NCBI RefSeq assembly: GCF_002831585.1 | Contig: NZ_CP025113.1 | Coordinates: 6,959,001 to 7,023,000 of the forward strand | Source: Bradyrhizobium sp. SK17 | GTDB taxonomy: Bacteria; Pseudomonadota; Alphaproteobacteria; Rhizobiales; Xanthobacteraceae | Direction: 5' to 3' | DNA: 64,000 nt | Shown: one piece after another, positions 25,682 to 35,151 of the stretch | Position numbering within the stretch: position 1 is the stretch's first letter | Layout: each line of letters opens with the position of its first letter | Notes under the pieces: generated by a model | The model's input: only the letters and a program-made list of their open reading frames with translations | Databases searched by the model: none | What the model was told of the DNA's origin: nothing | Position numbers and translations under genes: made by a program

Positions 25682-26701
25682 CTAATCGCGCCCCTCGCCG
25701 CGACGCTGCGCGAACCATTCGACGGCAAAGTCCATCAGCCCCTTCCGCAAGCCGATGGCAAAGAACAGGATTACGATGCCGAGCACGATGCCGTGATACT
25801 CGGTCAGGCGCGTGACGGTGTCGTTGAGGATCAGCAGCAGCACCGTGCCGACCATCGGCCCGAGGAAGGTGGTCACGCCACCGAGCATGTTGATGAAGAT
25901 GCCCTCGCCCGAGATCGTCCAATAGGCGAACTCGGGATAGGCGCCGGAGACGAACAGCGCCATGATCATGCCGCCAGTCGCCGCGAACAGCGCCGCCAGC
26001 ACGAAGATCGTCAGTTTGGCGCGCCAAACGTCGATGCCGATGAAGCTCGCCCGCGTGGCGTTGTCGCGGATCATGCGCAGCGTGTAGCCGAACGGCGACT
26101 GTGCGATCTGGCGCATCAGCAGCAGTCCGATCACCAGCAGCGCGCAGCTCGTGATGTAGAGATGCAGATGGTTCGACAGGTCGATGCCGAGAAATGGCGG
26201 CCGCGGGATGCCGCCGCGCAGGCCCTGGTCGCCGCCGGTCAGCGATTGCCACGACAGGATGGTCGAATGGATCAGCATCTGGAAGGCCAGCGTGACGAAA
26301 GCGAAGTAGATTTCCTTCAGCCGGACGCAGATCGCACCGATGACGGTCGCGACGACCAACGTCATCGCCAGCGTGGCGACGAAAGCCACCGGGATCGCAA
26401 CGCCGGTCTTCTGCATCATCAGGCCGAAGCCATAGGCGCCGAGGCCGAAGAACATGCCGTGCCCGAACGAGATCAACCCGGTGTAGCCGACCAGGAGGTT
26501 GAGCGACGTCGCGAACAACCCATAGGCCGCGCAGCGGATCACGAAGTCGAGCAGCTGCTTGCTGCCGAACAGCATCGGCAGCAACGCCAGCAGGACAAAG
26601 GCGATCAGCGCGATCAGCACGTCGCGATGGCGTTGCGGCCTGGCATCGATCCGCGGCGGCACCAGGGTTTGCGCGCCCTGCCCGGCCTGCAACTCGGTCA
26701 T
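25682..26701 (-). CDS. livM: Branched-chain-type ABC importer permease, LivM-like
   Basis: A 339-residue permease with about nine helices and the LivM pattern NLLVGYTGLISFGHGMFFGL near residue 70, followed by GYTLRMIRDNATRASFIGID. It pairs with LivH. Its start overlaps the LivH stop by four bases and its stop lies two bases before LivG. The operon order substrate-binding protein, H, M, G, F is standard. Confidence 0.95.
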   Translation of the reverse strand: MTELQAGQGAQTLVPPRIDARPQRHRDVLIALIAFVLLALLPMLFGSKQLLDFVIRCAAYGLFATSLNLLVGYTGLISFGHGMFFGLGAYGFGLMMQKTGVAIPVAFVATLAMTLVVATVIGAICVRLKEIYFAFVTLAFQMLIHSTILSWQSLTGGDQGLRGGIPRPPFLGIDLSNHLHLYITSCALLVIGLLLMRQIAQSPFGYTLRMIRDNATRASFIGIDVWRAKLTIFVLAALFAATGGMIMALFVSGAYPEFAYWTISGEGIFINMLGGVTTFLGPMVGTVLLLILNDTVTRLTEYHGIVLGIVILFFAIGLRKGLMDFAVEWFAQRRGEGRD

Positions 26702-27609
26702 GCGACCTCCTTGCCGAACAGGCCGGTCGGCCGCGACACCAGCACGATCACCATGAAGAGATACATCAGCCCCTCGGTGAACAGCGGGAAGCCGAGCGAA
26801 CCGAACGAGCGGATCAATCCGATCAGCAGCGCACCGATCAGGGCACCCAGGATCGACCCCATGCCGCCGATCACGGTCACGATGAAAGACTCGATCAGAA
26901 CCGAGAATCCCATGCCCGGCGTCAGCGAGCGCACCGGGGCCGCCAGCGCGCCGGCCAGTCCGGCCAGCATGCCGCCGAGCGCGAACACGCCGCCATAGAT
27001 CAGCCCGGTGTTGATGCCGAGCGCCGACACCATCCCGGGATTGTGCGCAGCCGCCCGGATGACCTTGCCGATCCTGGAGCGCGCCAGCCCCAGTCCGAGG
27101 ACCACGGCCGCGGCGAGCGCCACGCCGATCAGCAACAGGTAATACGGCGGCACCACGCCGCCAGCGATGAACAGCGGCGGCACCTGGAATGCGGCCGGCA
27201 TGCCCATCGACTTGAATTCAGGCCCCCAGATCATGCGGACGACATCGTCGAAGATCAGCACGAAGGCGTAACAGACCAGGAGCTGCATCAGCACGTCGCG
27301 GCCGTAGACCCGGCTCATGAACACGCGCTCGAAGATCAGGCCGAGGATCGCGGTGCCGAGGGCGCCGCTCAGCATCGCCAGTGCGAAACTGCCGGTGAGC
27401 TGGTAGGCCGTCATCGCGAAATAGGCGCCGAACATATAGAAGGCGCCGTGGCTGAAATTGACGACCTTGAGCACCCCGAAGATCAAAGTCAGCCCGACGG
27501 CAACGAGAAACAGCAGCATGCCGATGATCAGGCCGCTGGTGGTCTGGGTCACCAGGCAAGCGGGGCTGACGAAGCAACTGGCGAGCGCGTCGAGGTCCAC
27601 GAGATTCAC
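26698..27609 (-). CDS. livH: Branched-chain-type ABC importer permease, LivH-like
   Basis: A 303-residue permease with eight or so helices and the LivH pattern VVNFSHGAFYMFGAYFAM. The C-terminal half has GMGFSVLIESFIVTVIGGMG. The start is GTG at 27609. It is 97 bases downstream of the substrate-binding protein gene and overlaps LivM. The N-terminus is slightly longer than usual (LDALASCFVSPACLV). Confidence 0.95.
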   Translation of the reverse strand: MNLVDLDALASCFVSPACLVTQTTSGLIIGMLLFLVAVGLTLIFGVLKVVNFSHGAFYMFGAYFAMTAYQLTGSFALAMLSGALGTAILGLIFERVFMSRVYGRDVLMQLLVCYAFVLIFDDVVRMIWGPEFKSMGMPAAFQVPPLFIAGGVVPPYYLLLIGVALAAAVVLGLGLARSRIGKVIRAAAHNPGMVSALGINTGLIYGGVFALGGMLAGLAGALAAPVRSLTPGMGFSVLIESFIVTVIGGMGSILGALIGALLIGLIRSFGSLGFPLFTEGLMYLFMVIVLVSRPTGLFGKEVA

Positions 27610-27706
27610 CCATTACGGCGGGCCGCAACGCCGGCGCGCGACAAACATCAGACAACATCAAGAGAGAGGCGGAGACAGCCAACCGCGCCTCCGCCCCGCA
27701 TGCGGA

Positions 27707-28966
27707 TCAGGTGTAGCCCTTGCTCTTCTTCCACTCGGCTTCGAGTTCGAAGATGGTCTTCCAGTCACCGGCCTTCATATCTAGCACATAAGGCTCCTGC
27801 GGGATCGTGGTGCCCCAGCCGATCGCGTAGCCGACCAGCGTGCGGTCGTCGGCACGCATGGTGACGGTGCCGTCGGCGCCGAACGGACACTTGATGGTCA
27901 GTCCGGTCAGGACCTCGGCGAGCTTCTTGCCGTCGGTAGAATTGGCTTTCTTGGCCGCCTCATTGAGGAACATGACCGCGGTCGCATTCTGCCACGACCA
28001 GTTGGTCGGGTATTCGTTGTACTTCGCCTTGTAGGCATCGCCCCAGGCCGCATTCTCCGGCGTCGGCGGAAATGTCTTGATGTAACGATCGCCGGAATGG
28101 ATGCCCTTGGGCAGATTCTTCACCACCGTGAGCGCGGTGTAATCGGCCATGTTGACCGCGAACACCTCCATCTGGGTGAACAGCGCGTAGATATTGGCCT
28201 GGTCGATGTAAGACGTGAGATCGCCGCCCCACAGGCACGAATAGAGTGCCTGCGGCTTGGCCTGCAGGATCTTGGTCACGACTTCGGTGTAGTCGGGCTG
28301 GAACAGCTTTGGCCAGGACTCGCTGATGATCTCGACGTCAGGCGCGAACTTCTTCAGGTACAGCACGAACTCGCCGGTGGTATCGCGGCCATAGGCATAG
28401 TCGGGCGAGCAGGTCGCCCACCTCTTCAGCCCCTTGGCCTTGGCGATGCCTGCGGCGTAACCCGCGCCGACGATCGAGTCATGAATGCCCTGCCGCACGC
28501 AGCGGAAGGCGTTCGGAATGTGCTGCTTGGGATCGGCCGTCAGCGACGACGCCTCCGAGCAGGTGTGGATGCAGAGTACGCCGAGATCGCGCGCCACCTC
28601 GTGAACCGCGAACGATCCCGACGACGCCTCGCCGTCGAGCAGCATCTCGCAGCCGTCGGTGTTGACGAGCTCGCGCGCGATCCGCGCGGCTTCCTGCGGC
28701 TGCCCTTTGGAATCGCGGATCACCATCTCGATCTGCCGCCCGGCGAGGCCGCCGGCGGCATTGACCTTCTCGACTTCCAGCAGCACGGCATTGCGCGAGG
28801 ATGTGCCGAGCTGTGCGACGCGGCCCGACAGGATCGTCGGCATGCCGATCTTGATGGTCTTGGCCTGTGCGCGAGCCACCCATGGCGCTGCAAAGGTCAC
28901 TGCACCGGCGCCCATCAGCGCAAGCGTCGAGCGCCGGCTGATGCCCGGTTTCCGGGTCCTGTCCAT
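27707..28966 (-). CDS. Periplasmic substrate-binding protein of the Liv-type importer
   Basis: A 419-residue protein of the Leu/Ile/Val-binding family. The N-terminus has twin arginines in SRRSTLALMGAG followed by a hydrophobic run ending AARAQA-like, so export may be by the Tat route. The mature part begins IKIGMPTILSGRVAQLGT. First gene of the minus-strand operon, reading away from the divergent ligase operon across a region holding a 27-base palindrome (29070-29096). The ligand is unknown. Confidence 0.9.
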   Translation of the reverse strand: MDRTRKPGISRRSTLALMGAGAVTFAAPWVARAQAKTIKIGMPTILSGRVAQLGTSSRNAVLLEVEKVNAAGGLAGRQIEMVIRDSKGQPQEAARIARELVNTDGCEMLLDGEASSGSFAVHEVARDLGVLCIHTCSEASSLTADPKQHIPNAFRCVRQGIHDSIVGAGYAAGIAKAKGLKRWATCSPDYAYGRDTTGEFVLYLKKFAPDVEIISESWPKLFQPDYTEVVTKILQAKPQALYSCLWGGDLTSYIDQANIYALFTQMEVFAVNMADYTALTVVKNLPKGIHSGDRYIKTFPPTPENAAWGDAYKAKYNEYPTNWSWQNATAVMFLNEAAKKANSTDGKKLAEVLTGLTIKCPFGADGTVTMRADDRTLVGYAIGWGTTIPQEPYVLDMKAGDWKTIFELEAEWKKSKGYT

Positions 28967-29069
28967 ATTCCCCTCCCTATCGGGTTTCCGTTCCCAAAAT
29001 CCCTGTCGGAGATCGTGCCGTCTCCGTGGCCACGATGTTTTCAGAGCAAGGGGGGTGACGTCAAGCCAA

Positions 29070-29096
29070 AGATGAATTACGAGTCATAATTCATCT
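29070..29096. promoter_or_regulatory. Palindromic operator between the divergent catabolic operons
   Basis: A 27-base palindrome with ten-base perfect arms, AGATGAATTA (29070-29079) and TAATTCATCT (29087-29096), and a seven-base centre that is itself partly symmetric. It is 41 bases before the ligase ATG and about 105 bases before the importer gene start. Its size fits a TetR-family operator, and a TetR gene is the second gene of the plus-strand operon. Confidence 0.7.
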
Positions 29097-29137
29097 AGGG
29101 AGAGAACCGGCGCCGGAATCGGCCCGACGGACGGCAA

Positions 29138-30634
29138 ATGATCAATCTTTCCAGCTTCACCGCATTCCATGCCAAGCGGACCCCGGACCGCTGTGCGCTG
29201 AAATATCGCGGCGAGGACGTCTCCTATGCCGACTTTGATCTGCGTATTCGCCAAATCGGCGGCTGGCTTGAGTCACACGGGATTGCGCCGGGCGATGTCG
29301 TCGCGGTGCTGATGAAGAACAGCACTGCCTTTCTCGAACTGGTGTTTGCGACGAGCCATATCGGCGCGGTGTTCCTGCCGATCAACTATCGGCTGTCGGC
29401 CGACGAGGTCGGCTACATCGTCGGCAATTCCGGCGCACGGCTGCTGGTCGCCGATGACGAATTCGCCGCGAGCGCAACCGGCGGCGCGCCGGTGGTGTTG
29501 CTCGACGAAGTCGCGCAATCCAGCATCACCAACCTTGCGCCCGACCTCGCGCCGGCCCCGATGCATGTACGCCAGCCGCGCGACCTGATGCGGCTGATGT
29601 ACACCTCGGGGACGACGGATCGCCCGAAGGGCGTGATGCTCACTTACGAGAACATCTACTGGAAATCCGCCGACCAGACGCTGGTGCTCGGGCTGAACGC
29701 CGAGACGCGGCTGCTCGTGGTCGGTCCGCTCTATCATGTCGGCGCGCTCGACTTGCCGGGAATCGCCGTGCTTTGGCACGGCGGCATGCTGTGCATTCAC
29801 CGCACCTTCGAACCTGAACCCGCGCTTGCCGCGATCGAGCGCGAGAAGCTGAACGCGGCGTGGTTCGCACCGGTCATGACCACGGCCCTCCTCACCTGCC
29901 CGAACCGCGTGCGCTACGACGTCTCCAGCCTGCGATGGGCGATCGGCGGCGGCGAGAAGACGCCTGAGGTCCGCATCCGCGCCTTCTCGGACCATTTCAG
30001 GAATGCGCGCTACATCGATGCCTACGGCCTCACCGAAAGCTGCGGCGGCGACACTTTCATGGATGCCGGCCGCGAGATCGAGAAGATCGGTTCGACCGGC
30101 CGTGCCATCGCCCATGTCGAGATCGAAATCCGCGACGACGCCGGCAAACGCCTGCCGGCGGGCCGGAATGGCGAGATCTGCCTGCGCGGACCCAAGGTGA
30201 CGCAGGGCTACTGGAAGGACCCCGAGAAGACTGCGTCGGCTTTTTTCGGCGACTGGTTTCGCACCGGCGATATCGGCTATCTCGATGAAGATGGCTTTCT
30301 CTATCTGACCGATCGCAAGAAGGACATGATCATCTCCGGCGGCGAGAACATCGCCTCCTCCGAGGTCGAGCGCGTCATCTACGAAATACCTGGAGTGCGC
30401 GAGGTCGCGGTGATCGGCCTGCCGGACGATCGCTGGGGCGAGAAGCCGGTCGCCATCGTGGTGCTGGCCGATGACGCCAAACTCGATCTGTCCGACCTCA
30501 CCGATTTCTGCCGCGCCCGAATCGCCGCCTTCAAGGTGCCGAGGCAACTCATCATCCGCGACAGCCTGCCGCGCAATCCGTCCGGCAAGGTGCTCAAACG
30601 CGTGCTCCGCGCCGAACTCGAGGCCACCACATGA
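29138..30634 (+). CDS. Acyl-CoA synthetase (AMP-forming ligase)
   Basis: A 498-residue ANL-family enzyme. The P-loop is MYTSGTTDRPKG at 154-165; YGLTE and FRTGDIGYLDEDG are the A5 and A7 motifs; the catalytic lysine is in NPSGKVLKR near residue 484. Fatty-acyl or aryl acids are activated through an acyl-adenylate; side-chain preference cannot be read. The stop overlaps the TetR start. Divergent from a Liv-type importer, so the importer's cargo is a candidate substrate. Confidence 0.9.
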   Translation: MINLSSFTAFHAKRTPDRCALKYRGEDVSYADFDLRIRQIGGWLESHGIAPGDVVAVLMKNSTAFLELVFATSHIGAVFLPINYRLSADEVGYIVGNSGARLLVADDEFAASATGGAPVVLLDEVAQSSITNLAPDLAPAPMHVRQPRDLMRLMYTSGTTDRPKGVMLTYENIYWKSADQTLVLGLNAETRLLVVGPLYHVGALDLPGIAVLWHGGMLCIHRTFEPEPALAAIEREKLNAAWFAPVMTTALLTCPNRVRYDVSSLRWAIGGGEKTPEVRIRAFSDHFRNARYIDAYGLTESCGGDTFMDAGREIEKIGSTGRAIAHVEIEIRDDAGKRLPAGRNGEICLRGPKVTQGYWKDPEKTASAFFGDWFRTGDIGYLDEDGFLYLTDRKKDMIISGGENIASSEVERVIYEIPGVREVAVIGLPDDRWGEKPVAIVVLADDAKLDLSDLTDFCRARIAAFKVPRQLIIRDSLPRNPSGKVLKRVLRAELEATT

Positions 30635-31275
30635 CACAAGCGACATCCGCCAAGGTGACGAAGCTCAACCGGGTCGAGCGCAATGCCTGGACCAAGCAGA
30701 AGATCTTCGACGCCGCGACCAAGATCGTCGGCAAATATGGCTATGCCGAAGCCTCGGTGGCGCGCATCACCGAAGCCGCCGGCGTCGCACAGGGCACTTT
30801 CTACAATCATTTCGAGAACCGCCAGGAGCTGCTCGACCAGCTGCTGCCGAAGATCGGCCTCGACATGGTCCGCTTCATCCATGCGCGCACCGGCACCGCC
30901 AACGAGGCCCGGCAGGAGATCGAGCGTTTCAGCGCCTTCTTCGACTTCATCCGCGAGGTGCCGGAGTTCCTGCGGATTCTCAACGAGGCCGAGTTCTTCG
31001 CGCCGATCGGCTACCAGAAGCATTTCGACAATATCTCGAATGCCTATGTCCGGATCCTGCAGCGCGCGAGGGCGGCAGGCGCGACCGACAAATTCAGCGA
31101 CGAGGAATTCGAGGCCATCGTCCAGGTCCTGATGGGCGCCCGCGGCTATCTCAGCCGCCGCTACTCCTATTCCGAGCACGGCGTCACCGCGGTGCCCGAC
31201 TATGTGATCACGGCCTACCAGAAGCTGGTGACCCGCGGCCTGTTCAACGCCAGCAACAAGGGAAACAAGACATGA
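30631..31275 (+). CDS. TetR-family transcriptional regulator
   Basis: A 214-residue regulator. The helix-turn-helix is at about residues 26-60 (VARITEAAGVAQGTFYNHFEN), and the rest is a helical ligand-binding domain. It overlaps both neighbours (ATGA at each end), so it is translated with the ligase and SDR. The 27-base palindrome at 29070-29096 is the likely operator, giving autoregulation plus control of the divergent importer operon. The inducer may be a CoA ester made by the ligase or the imported acid. Confidence 0.9.
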   Translation: MTQATSAKVTKLNRVERNAWTKQKIFDAATKIVGKYGYAEASVARITEAAGVAQGTFYNHFENRQELLDQLLPKIGLDMVRFIHARTGTANEARQEIERFSAFFDFIREVPEFLRILNEAEFFAPIGYQKHFDNISNAYVRILQRARAAGATDKFSDEEFEAIVQVLMGARGYLSRRYSYSEHGVTAVPDYVITAYQKLVTRGLFNASNKGNKT

Positions 31276-32045
31276 GCGCTGACGGCACCATCCTCGTCAC
31301 CGGCGGCAGCCGCGGCATCGGCGCCTCGACCGCAACGCTACTTGCCGATCAGGGCCACCGCGTCGTCATCGTCGACATCGCGCCCGAGCCGATCGTGGGA
31401 ACGACCGCCATCCTCTGGCCGGCGCCGTTCGACGTCGCAAGCGAGAGCGCCGTGGTCGCCGGCATTGCCGATATCGAGAAGGCGCACGGCCCGATCACCG
31501 GCCTCGTCAACGCGGCCGGCGTATTCGGCAAGATGCACACGATCGACCGGGTGCGGATGGAGCAATGGGACCGCGAAGTCAATATCGACTTGCGCGGCAC
31601 CTTTCTGGTCGCGCGCAGCGTCGGCATCGCGATGGCGAAACGGCAGCACGGCGCGATCGTCAATGTCGCCTCGGTGGCCGGCATGACGTCAGGTCCGATC
31701 CACGCCTATACCGCGGCGAAGGCCGGTGTCATCCAGATCACGCAGACCCTTGCCGCGGAATGGGGCCGGACCGGCGTCCGCGTCAATGCGGTGTCACCTG
31801 GCTTCACCCGCACGGCCGCGCTCGAGGCCGGCATCGCGTCGGGAGCGCTGAACAAGGATTTGCTGGCCAATCCAACGGCGATGAACCGGCTGGTCGAACC
31901 GATGGAAGTGGCGCACGCGATCGCCTGGCTGCTCTCGCCGCAGAGCAGCGGCGTGACCGGCATCAATTTGCCGGTCGATGCCGGTTACATCGCCGGCACC
32001 ACCTGGGCCGCCTATGGCGGTTTGCCGGTCGCACCACGCAACTGA
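31272..32045 (+). CDS. Short-chain dehydrogenase/reductase
   Basis: A 257-residue classical SDR with the cofactor motif TGGSRGIGAS near residue 10, NAAGVFG and catalytic serine before YTAAKAG (Tyr and Lys four residues apart). The start overlaps the TetR stop. BVMO follows ten bases after its stop. An alcohol dehydrogenase feeding a ketone to the monooxygenase is the simplest reading; the reverse direction is not excluded. Confidence 0.9.
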   Translation: MSADGTILVTGGSRGIGASTATLLADQGHRVVIVDIAPEPIVGTTAILWPAPFDVASESAVVAGIADIEKAHGPITGLVNAAGVFGKMHTIDRVRMEQWDREVNIDLRGTFLVARSVGIAMAKRQHGAIVNVASVAGMTSGPIHAYTAAKAGVIQITQTLAAEWGRTGVRVNAVSPGFTRTAALEAGIASGALNKDLLANPTAMNRLVEPMEVAHAIAWLLSPQSSGVTGINLPVDAGYIAGTTWAAYGGLPVAPRN

Positions 32046-32054
32046 GGACGACAC

Positions 32055-33977
32055 ATGAATATCGAGATTTCGCGTCAACACCTCAATCTGTCCTCCGCGA
32101 TCGCCGAGGGTGACATCCGCGTGCTGCTGATGGTGCTGGTGCATGTGACTGGCGACGAGAAATGGCTGGAACCGCCCTACAAGCCGAAGCGCGACGTCCG
32201 CCTGATTCCGGACCCGGACGCCGGTGTGCCGAAGGAGATCCAGGACGAGATCCGCGCCGCGGTCCTTAGCTTGTTCGCTAACGGGGCACCGAAGCCCGTC
32301 ATCACCGATCCCGGCGACGAGCTGATGCTGCGGATGATGCGCGCGACGCTCGGCGAGCACGTCGCGCCGGAGTATGCACCGCTGATGCGCGAGGAGATGG
32401 GCTTCGTTCCCCGCGATGCCCGCTGGCGCGCGCAGCCGTCCGGCGAGAAGCTGGCGCAGCAGCAAGTCCTGATCGTCGGCGCTGGGGTCTGCGCGATCGC
32501 ACTCGGCGTTACGCTCGGACGGCTCGGTATTCCCTACACGATCGTCGAGAAGCAGGACGAAATCGGCGGCACCTGGTACGTCAACCGTTATCCTGGCTGC
32601 GGCGTCGATACGCCGAACCACTCCTATTCGTTCTCGTTCGGCGCACGCAATCCATGGACCCGCTATTTCGCGCAGCGTCAGGAATTGCTGGACTATCTGC
32701 TTAACGTCGTACGCGAACACGACATCCGCAGGCACGTCCGCCTCTCGACCGAGCTGGTCGCATCGCGCTGGGACGAAGGCAAACGCCGCTGGATCTCGAC
32801 GCTGAGGACCGCGAACGGTGAAGAGACGTTAGAATCCACCGTGCTGGTCAGCGCGATCGGGCAACTCAACGATCCGCTGCCCGCCCGCTTCAAGGGCGAC
32901 GAGGATTTCAAGGGCCTCAAGGTCCACTCGGCGCTGTGGTCCGACGACATCAAGCTCGATGGCAAGCATGTCGCCGTGATCGGCACCGGCGCGACGGCCA
33001 TGCAGCTGGTGCCGTCAATCGCCGACCGTGTCGCCTCCGTCACCGTCTATCAGCGCACCGCACAGTGGGCGCGGCCGGTGAAGGGTTATTCCGATCCGAT
33101 CACCGAAGGCGCGCAGTGGCTGCTGGCGCATCTTCCGTTCTATGTGCAGTGGTACCGCTTCAACATGTTCTGGCGTTACGGCGACGGGCTGCTGCCGTTC
33201 CTGCGCAAGGATCCGGCCTGGCCGCATCCCGACCGCGCCGTCAACAAGGGTAACGACCGCCACCGCCAGGAGCTCGCCGACTTCATCCTCTCCGAGCTAA
33301 AGGACCGCCCCGACCTGATCGAGAAGTGCATGCCGACCTATCCGCCCTACGGCAAACGCATCCTGCTCGACAACAACTGGTTCAAGACGCTGACCAGGCC
33401 GAATGTCGAGCTGGCCACCGACAGGATCGACCACTTCGCAGCCGACGGAATCGTCACAGCCGACGGCACATCGCGGCAGCACGATGTCATCGTGATTTCG
33501 ACCGGCTTCAAAGTTTCCGAGATGGCGGCGCGTCTCGACCTCACCGGACGCGATGGCAAGAACCTGAAGCAGGTCTGGGAACACGACAATCCGACCGCCT
33601 ATCTCGGTCTCACGGTACCTGACTTCCCCAACCTGTTTCTAATGCTCGGCCCGAACTCGGGACCCGCGCATGGCGGCAGCGTGATCTTCCAGTCGGAATG
33701 CCAGAGCCGCTACATCTCAGCGTGTCTGGTCGAGATGATAGAGAACGACATCGCGGCGATCGACGTGCATCCCGCCGCACATGATGCGTACATTCGCGAG
33801 GTCGATGCCGAGCACGAGCAGTTGATCTGGACGCATCCGGGCATGACGACCTACTACCGCAACAGTCGCGGCCGGGTGTTCTCCGCGATGCCGTGGCGGT
33901 TCGTCGACTACTGGAAAATGACGCATGATCCGGACTTCGCCCAATATCGAACGACCAAGTCGCGACAGGAGACCTGA
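32055..33977 (+). CDS. HAPMO-like Baeyer-Villiger monooxygenase
   Basis: A 640-residue flavin monooxygenase. An N-terminal extension of about 135 residues precedes the FAD site (GAGVCA at 142-147), as in 4-hydroxyacetophenone monooxygenase, which has the same length. The second Rossmann motif is GTGATAMQ at 310-317. The Baeyer-Villiger fingerprint F285-x-G-x-x-x-H291-x-x-x-W295 is present, with Ser in place of the final Pro/Asp. Expected role: NADPH- and oxygen-dependent ketone to ester or lactone conversion, with the linked SDR supplying the ketone. No esterase gene is seen in this operon. Confidence 0.9.
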   Translation: MNIEISRQHLNLSSAIAEGDIRVLLMVLVHVTGDEKWLEPPYKPKRDVRLIPDPDAGVPKEIQDEIRAAVLSLFANGAPKPVITDPGDELMLRMMRATLGEHVAPEYAPLMREEMGFVPRDARWRAQPSGEKLAQQQVLIVGAGVCAIALGVTLGRLGIPYTIVEKQDEIGGTWYVNRYPGCGVDTPNHSYSFSFGARNPWTRYFAQRQELLDYLLNVVREHDIRRHVRLSTELVASRWDEGKRRWISTLRTANGEETLESTVLVSAIGQLNDPLPARFKGDEDFKGLKVHSALWSDDIKLDGKHVAVIGTGATAMQLVPSIADRVASVTVYQRTAQWARPVKGYSDPITEGAQWLLAHLPFYVQWYRFNMFWRYGDGLLPFLRKDPAWPHPDRAVNKGNDRHRQELADFILSELKDRPDLIEKCMPTYPPYGKRILLDNNWFKTLTRPNVELATDRIDHFAADGIVTADGTSRQHDVIVISTGFKVSEMAARLDLTGRDGKNLKQVWEHDNPTAYLGLTVPDFPNLFLMLGPNSGPAHGGSVIFQSECQSRYISACLVEMIENDIAAIDVHPAAHDAYIREVDAEHEQLIWTHPGMTTYYRNSRGRVFSAMPWRFVDYWKMTHDPDFAQYRTTKSRQET

Positions 33978-34480
33978 CCTGAATTCTCTTCCGCGTTAAC
34001 TTGACAGCAGACGATAACTGCCGCAGCATTTCGCTGACTGCACCTGTTGGGGTGCTGGAGCGTCTGCTCCTCGCGTCACAGGAATTGACGGACGATTATG
34101 GGATCGGCCGCCAGGCAGCAGAAGCGGACAGAGGTCCGTCGGCCCACCCTTGGAGAGGAGCATGACGCCACCGGCGAATGCCAGCGACCTTGCTCAGCGG
34201 CAAGGTCTCGGTGCACGTTGAGGCTGATAGCAGCTGCTAGCCGCGTGTGCCGCCGACAATCTGAACATATCCGCAGGACGAGAGCGCAAAGGCCAAGCGC
34301 TTTTAGGTCCCGAGACACCACTGGTTTGTACCAGACACCCTTCGCTAAAACGAAGTAGCAGGGCCCCGCGATGCTTGAATGCACCGGGGCCCATTCGTTT
34401 GCCCGCGATCTCCCTGTCGTCCCGCCACATTGCGGCGCCGCCACGGATCGGAAACAATCATCGTAACGGGATGAGGAACG
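33978..34480. other. Non-coding interval with one strong hairpin
   Basis: About 500 bases without a supportable gene. The open frames have no recognisable protein. It contains a perfect eight-base inverted repeat at 34361-34392 (separate entry) and the promoter region of the next gene. It may be the remains of a lost gene, but nothing proves that. Confidence 0.4.
34361..34392. terminator. GC-rich inverted repeat
   Basis: GGGCCCCG at 34361-34368 pairs with CGGGGCCC at 34385-34392 around a 16-base loop. A smaller hairpin, CTTCG-CTAAAA-CGAAG, sits just before it. There is no T tract. It may be a transcription end for the BVMO operon or a structured leader of the next gene. Confidence 0.3.
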
Positions 34481-35113
34481 ATGATGGATAAGCCGCGGGT
34501 CAGGATCTATACCGACTACAAGTCCCCTTACGCTTACGTCGCCAACAAGCGGCTGTTCGAGCTCGAGGAGACCTATGGCGCCGCGCTGGAATGGCTACCC
34601 TACACGCTGCGGATTCCCGAGTTCATGGGCACGGTCGAAGAGCGCACCCCGCATTTCTGGCGCAAGGTGCGCTACTCCTACATGGACGCACGGCGCTTCG
34701 CCAACGCGCAGGGGCTGACCATGAAGGGCCCGCGCCGGATCTACGATGCCTTCAACGCCAGCGCCGGAATGCTGTTCGCGCAGCGGCACGGGCTGTTCCG
34801 GCCGTACCACGACACGGTGTTTCGCAGGTTCTGGAACCATGAGCTCGAGATCGACGAGCTCTCGGAGATTGCCGGCGTGATTGCCGCGATCGGTGGCTCC
34901 GCCGAGGCATTCGAAGCCTATGTTCGCGGCCCTGCCCGCGCCGAGCATGATCGCATCACAGACGAAGCCGAGACGCTCGGCGTGTTCGGCGTTCCCAGCA
35001 TGGTGTTCAACGGCGAATTGTTCTGGGGCGGCGATCGCATCGACATGCTGATCGAACGGATCAAGCAGCCGGAGACGATCGCCGTCGCGCTCGGCAGCAG
35101 GCACCGGACATGA
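34481..35113 (+). CDS. HCCA isomerase/DsbA-family thioredoxin-fold protein
   Basis: A 210-residue protein of the 2-hydroxychromene-2-carboxylate isomerase family: YTDYKSPYAYVANKRLFELE at the N-terminus and GVFGVPSMVFNGELFWGGDR near the end, both typical. Members are glutathione-dependent isomerases of aromatic breakdown or related oxidoreductases. GAGGAA precedes the ATG. The next gene, a GST, is on the opposite strand, so the two glutathione-linked genes are convergent neighbours. Confidence 0.85.
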   Translation: MMDKPRVRIYTDYKSPYAYVANKRLFELEETYGAALEWLPYTLRIPEFMGTVEERTPHFWRKVRYSYMDARRFANAQGLTMKGPRRIYDAFNASAGMLFAQRHGLFRPYHDTVFRRFWNHELEIDELSEIAGVIAAIGGSAEAFEAYVRGPARAEHDRITDEAETLGVFGVPSMVFNGELFWGGDRIDMLIERIKQPETIAVALGSRHRT

Positions 35114-35151
35114 GCTCGCGTGGCTTCTAATCTGCCGGTAGCCCTGATTGA

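Noticed and set aside
25655..26998. A 447-residue plus-strand frame across livM and livH
   Set aside because: Antisense of two overlapping permease genes; the composition (Glu/Asp/Arg/His-rich) is that of a reversed membrane protein gene.
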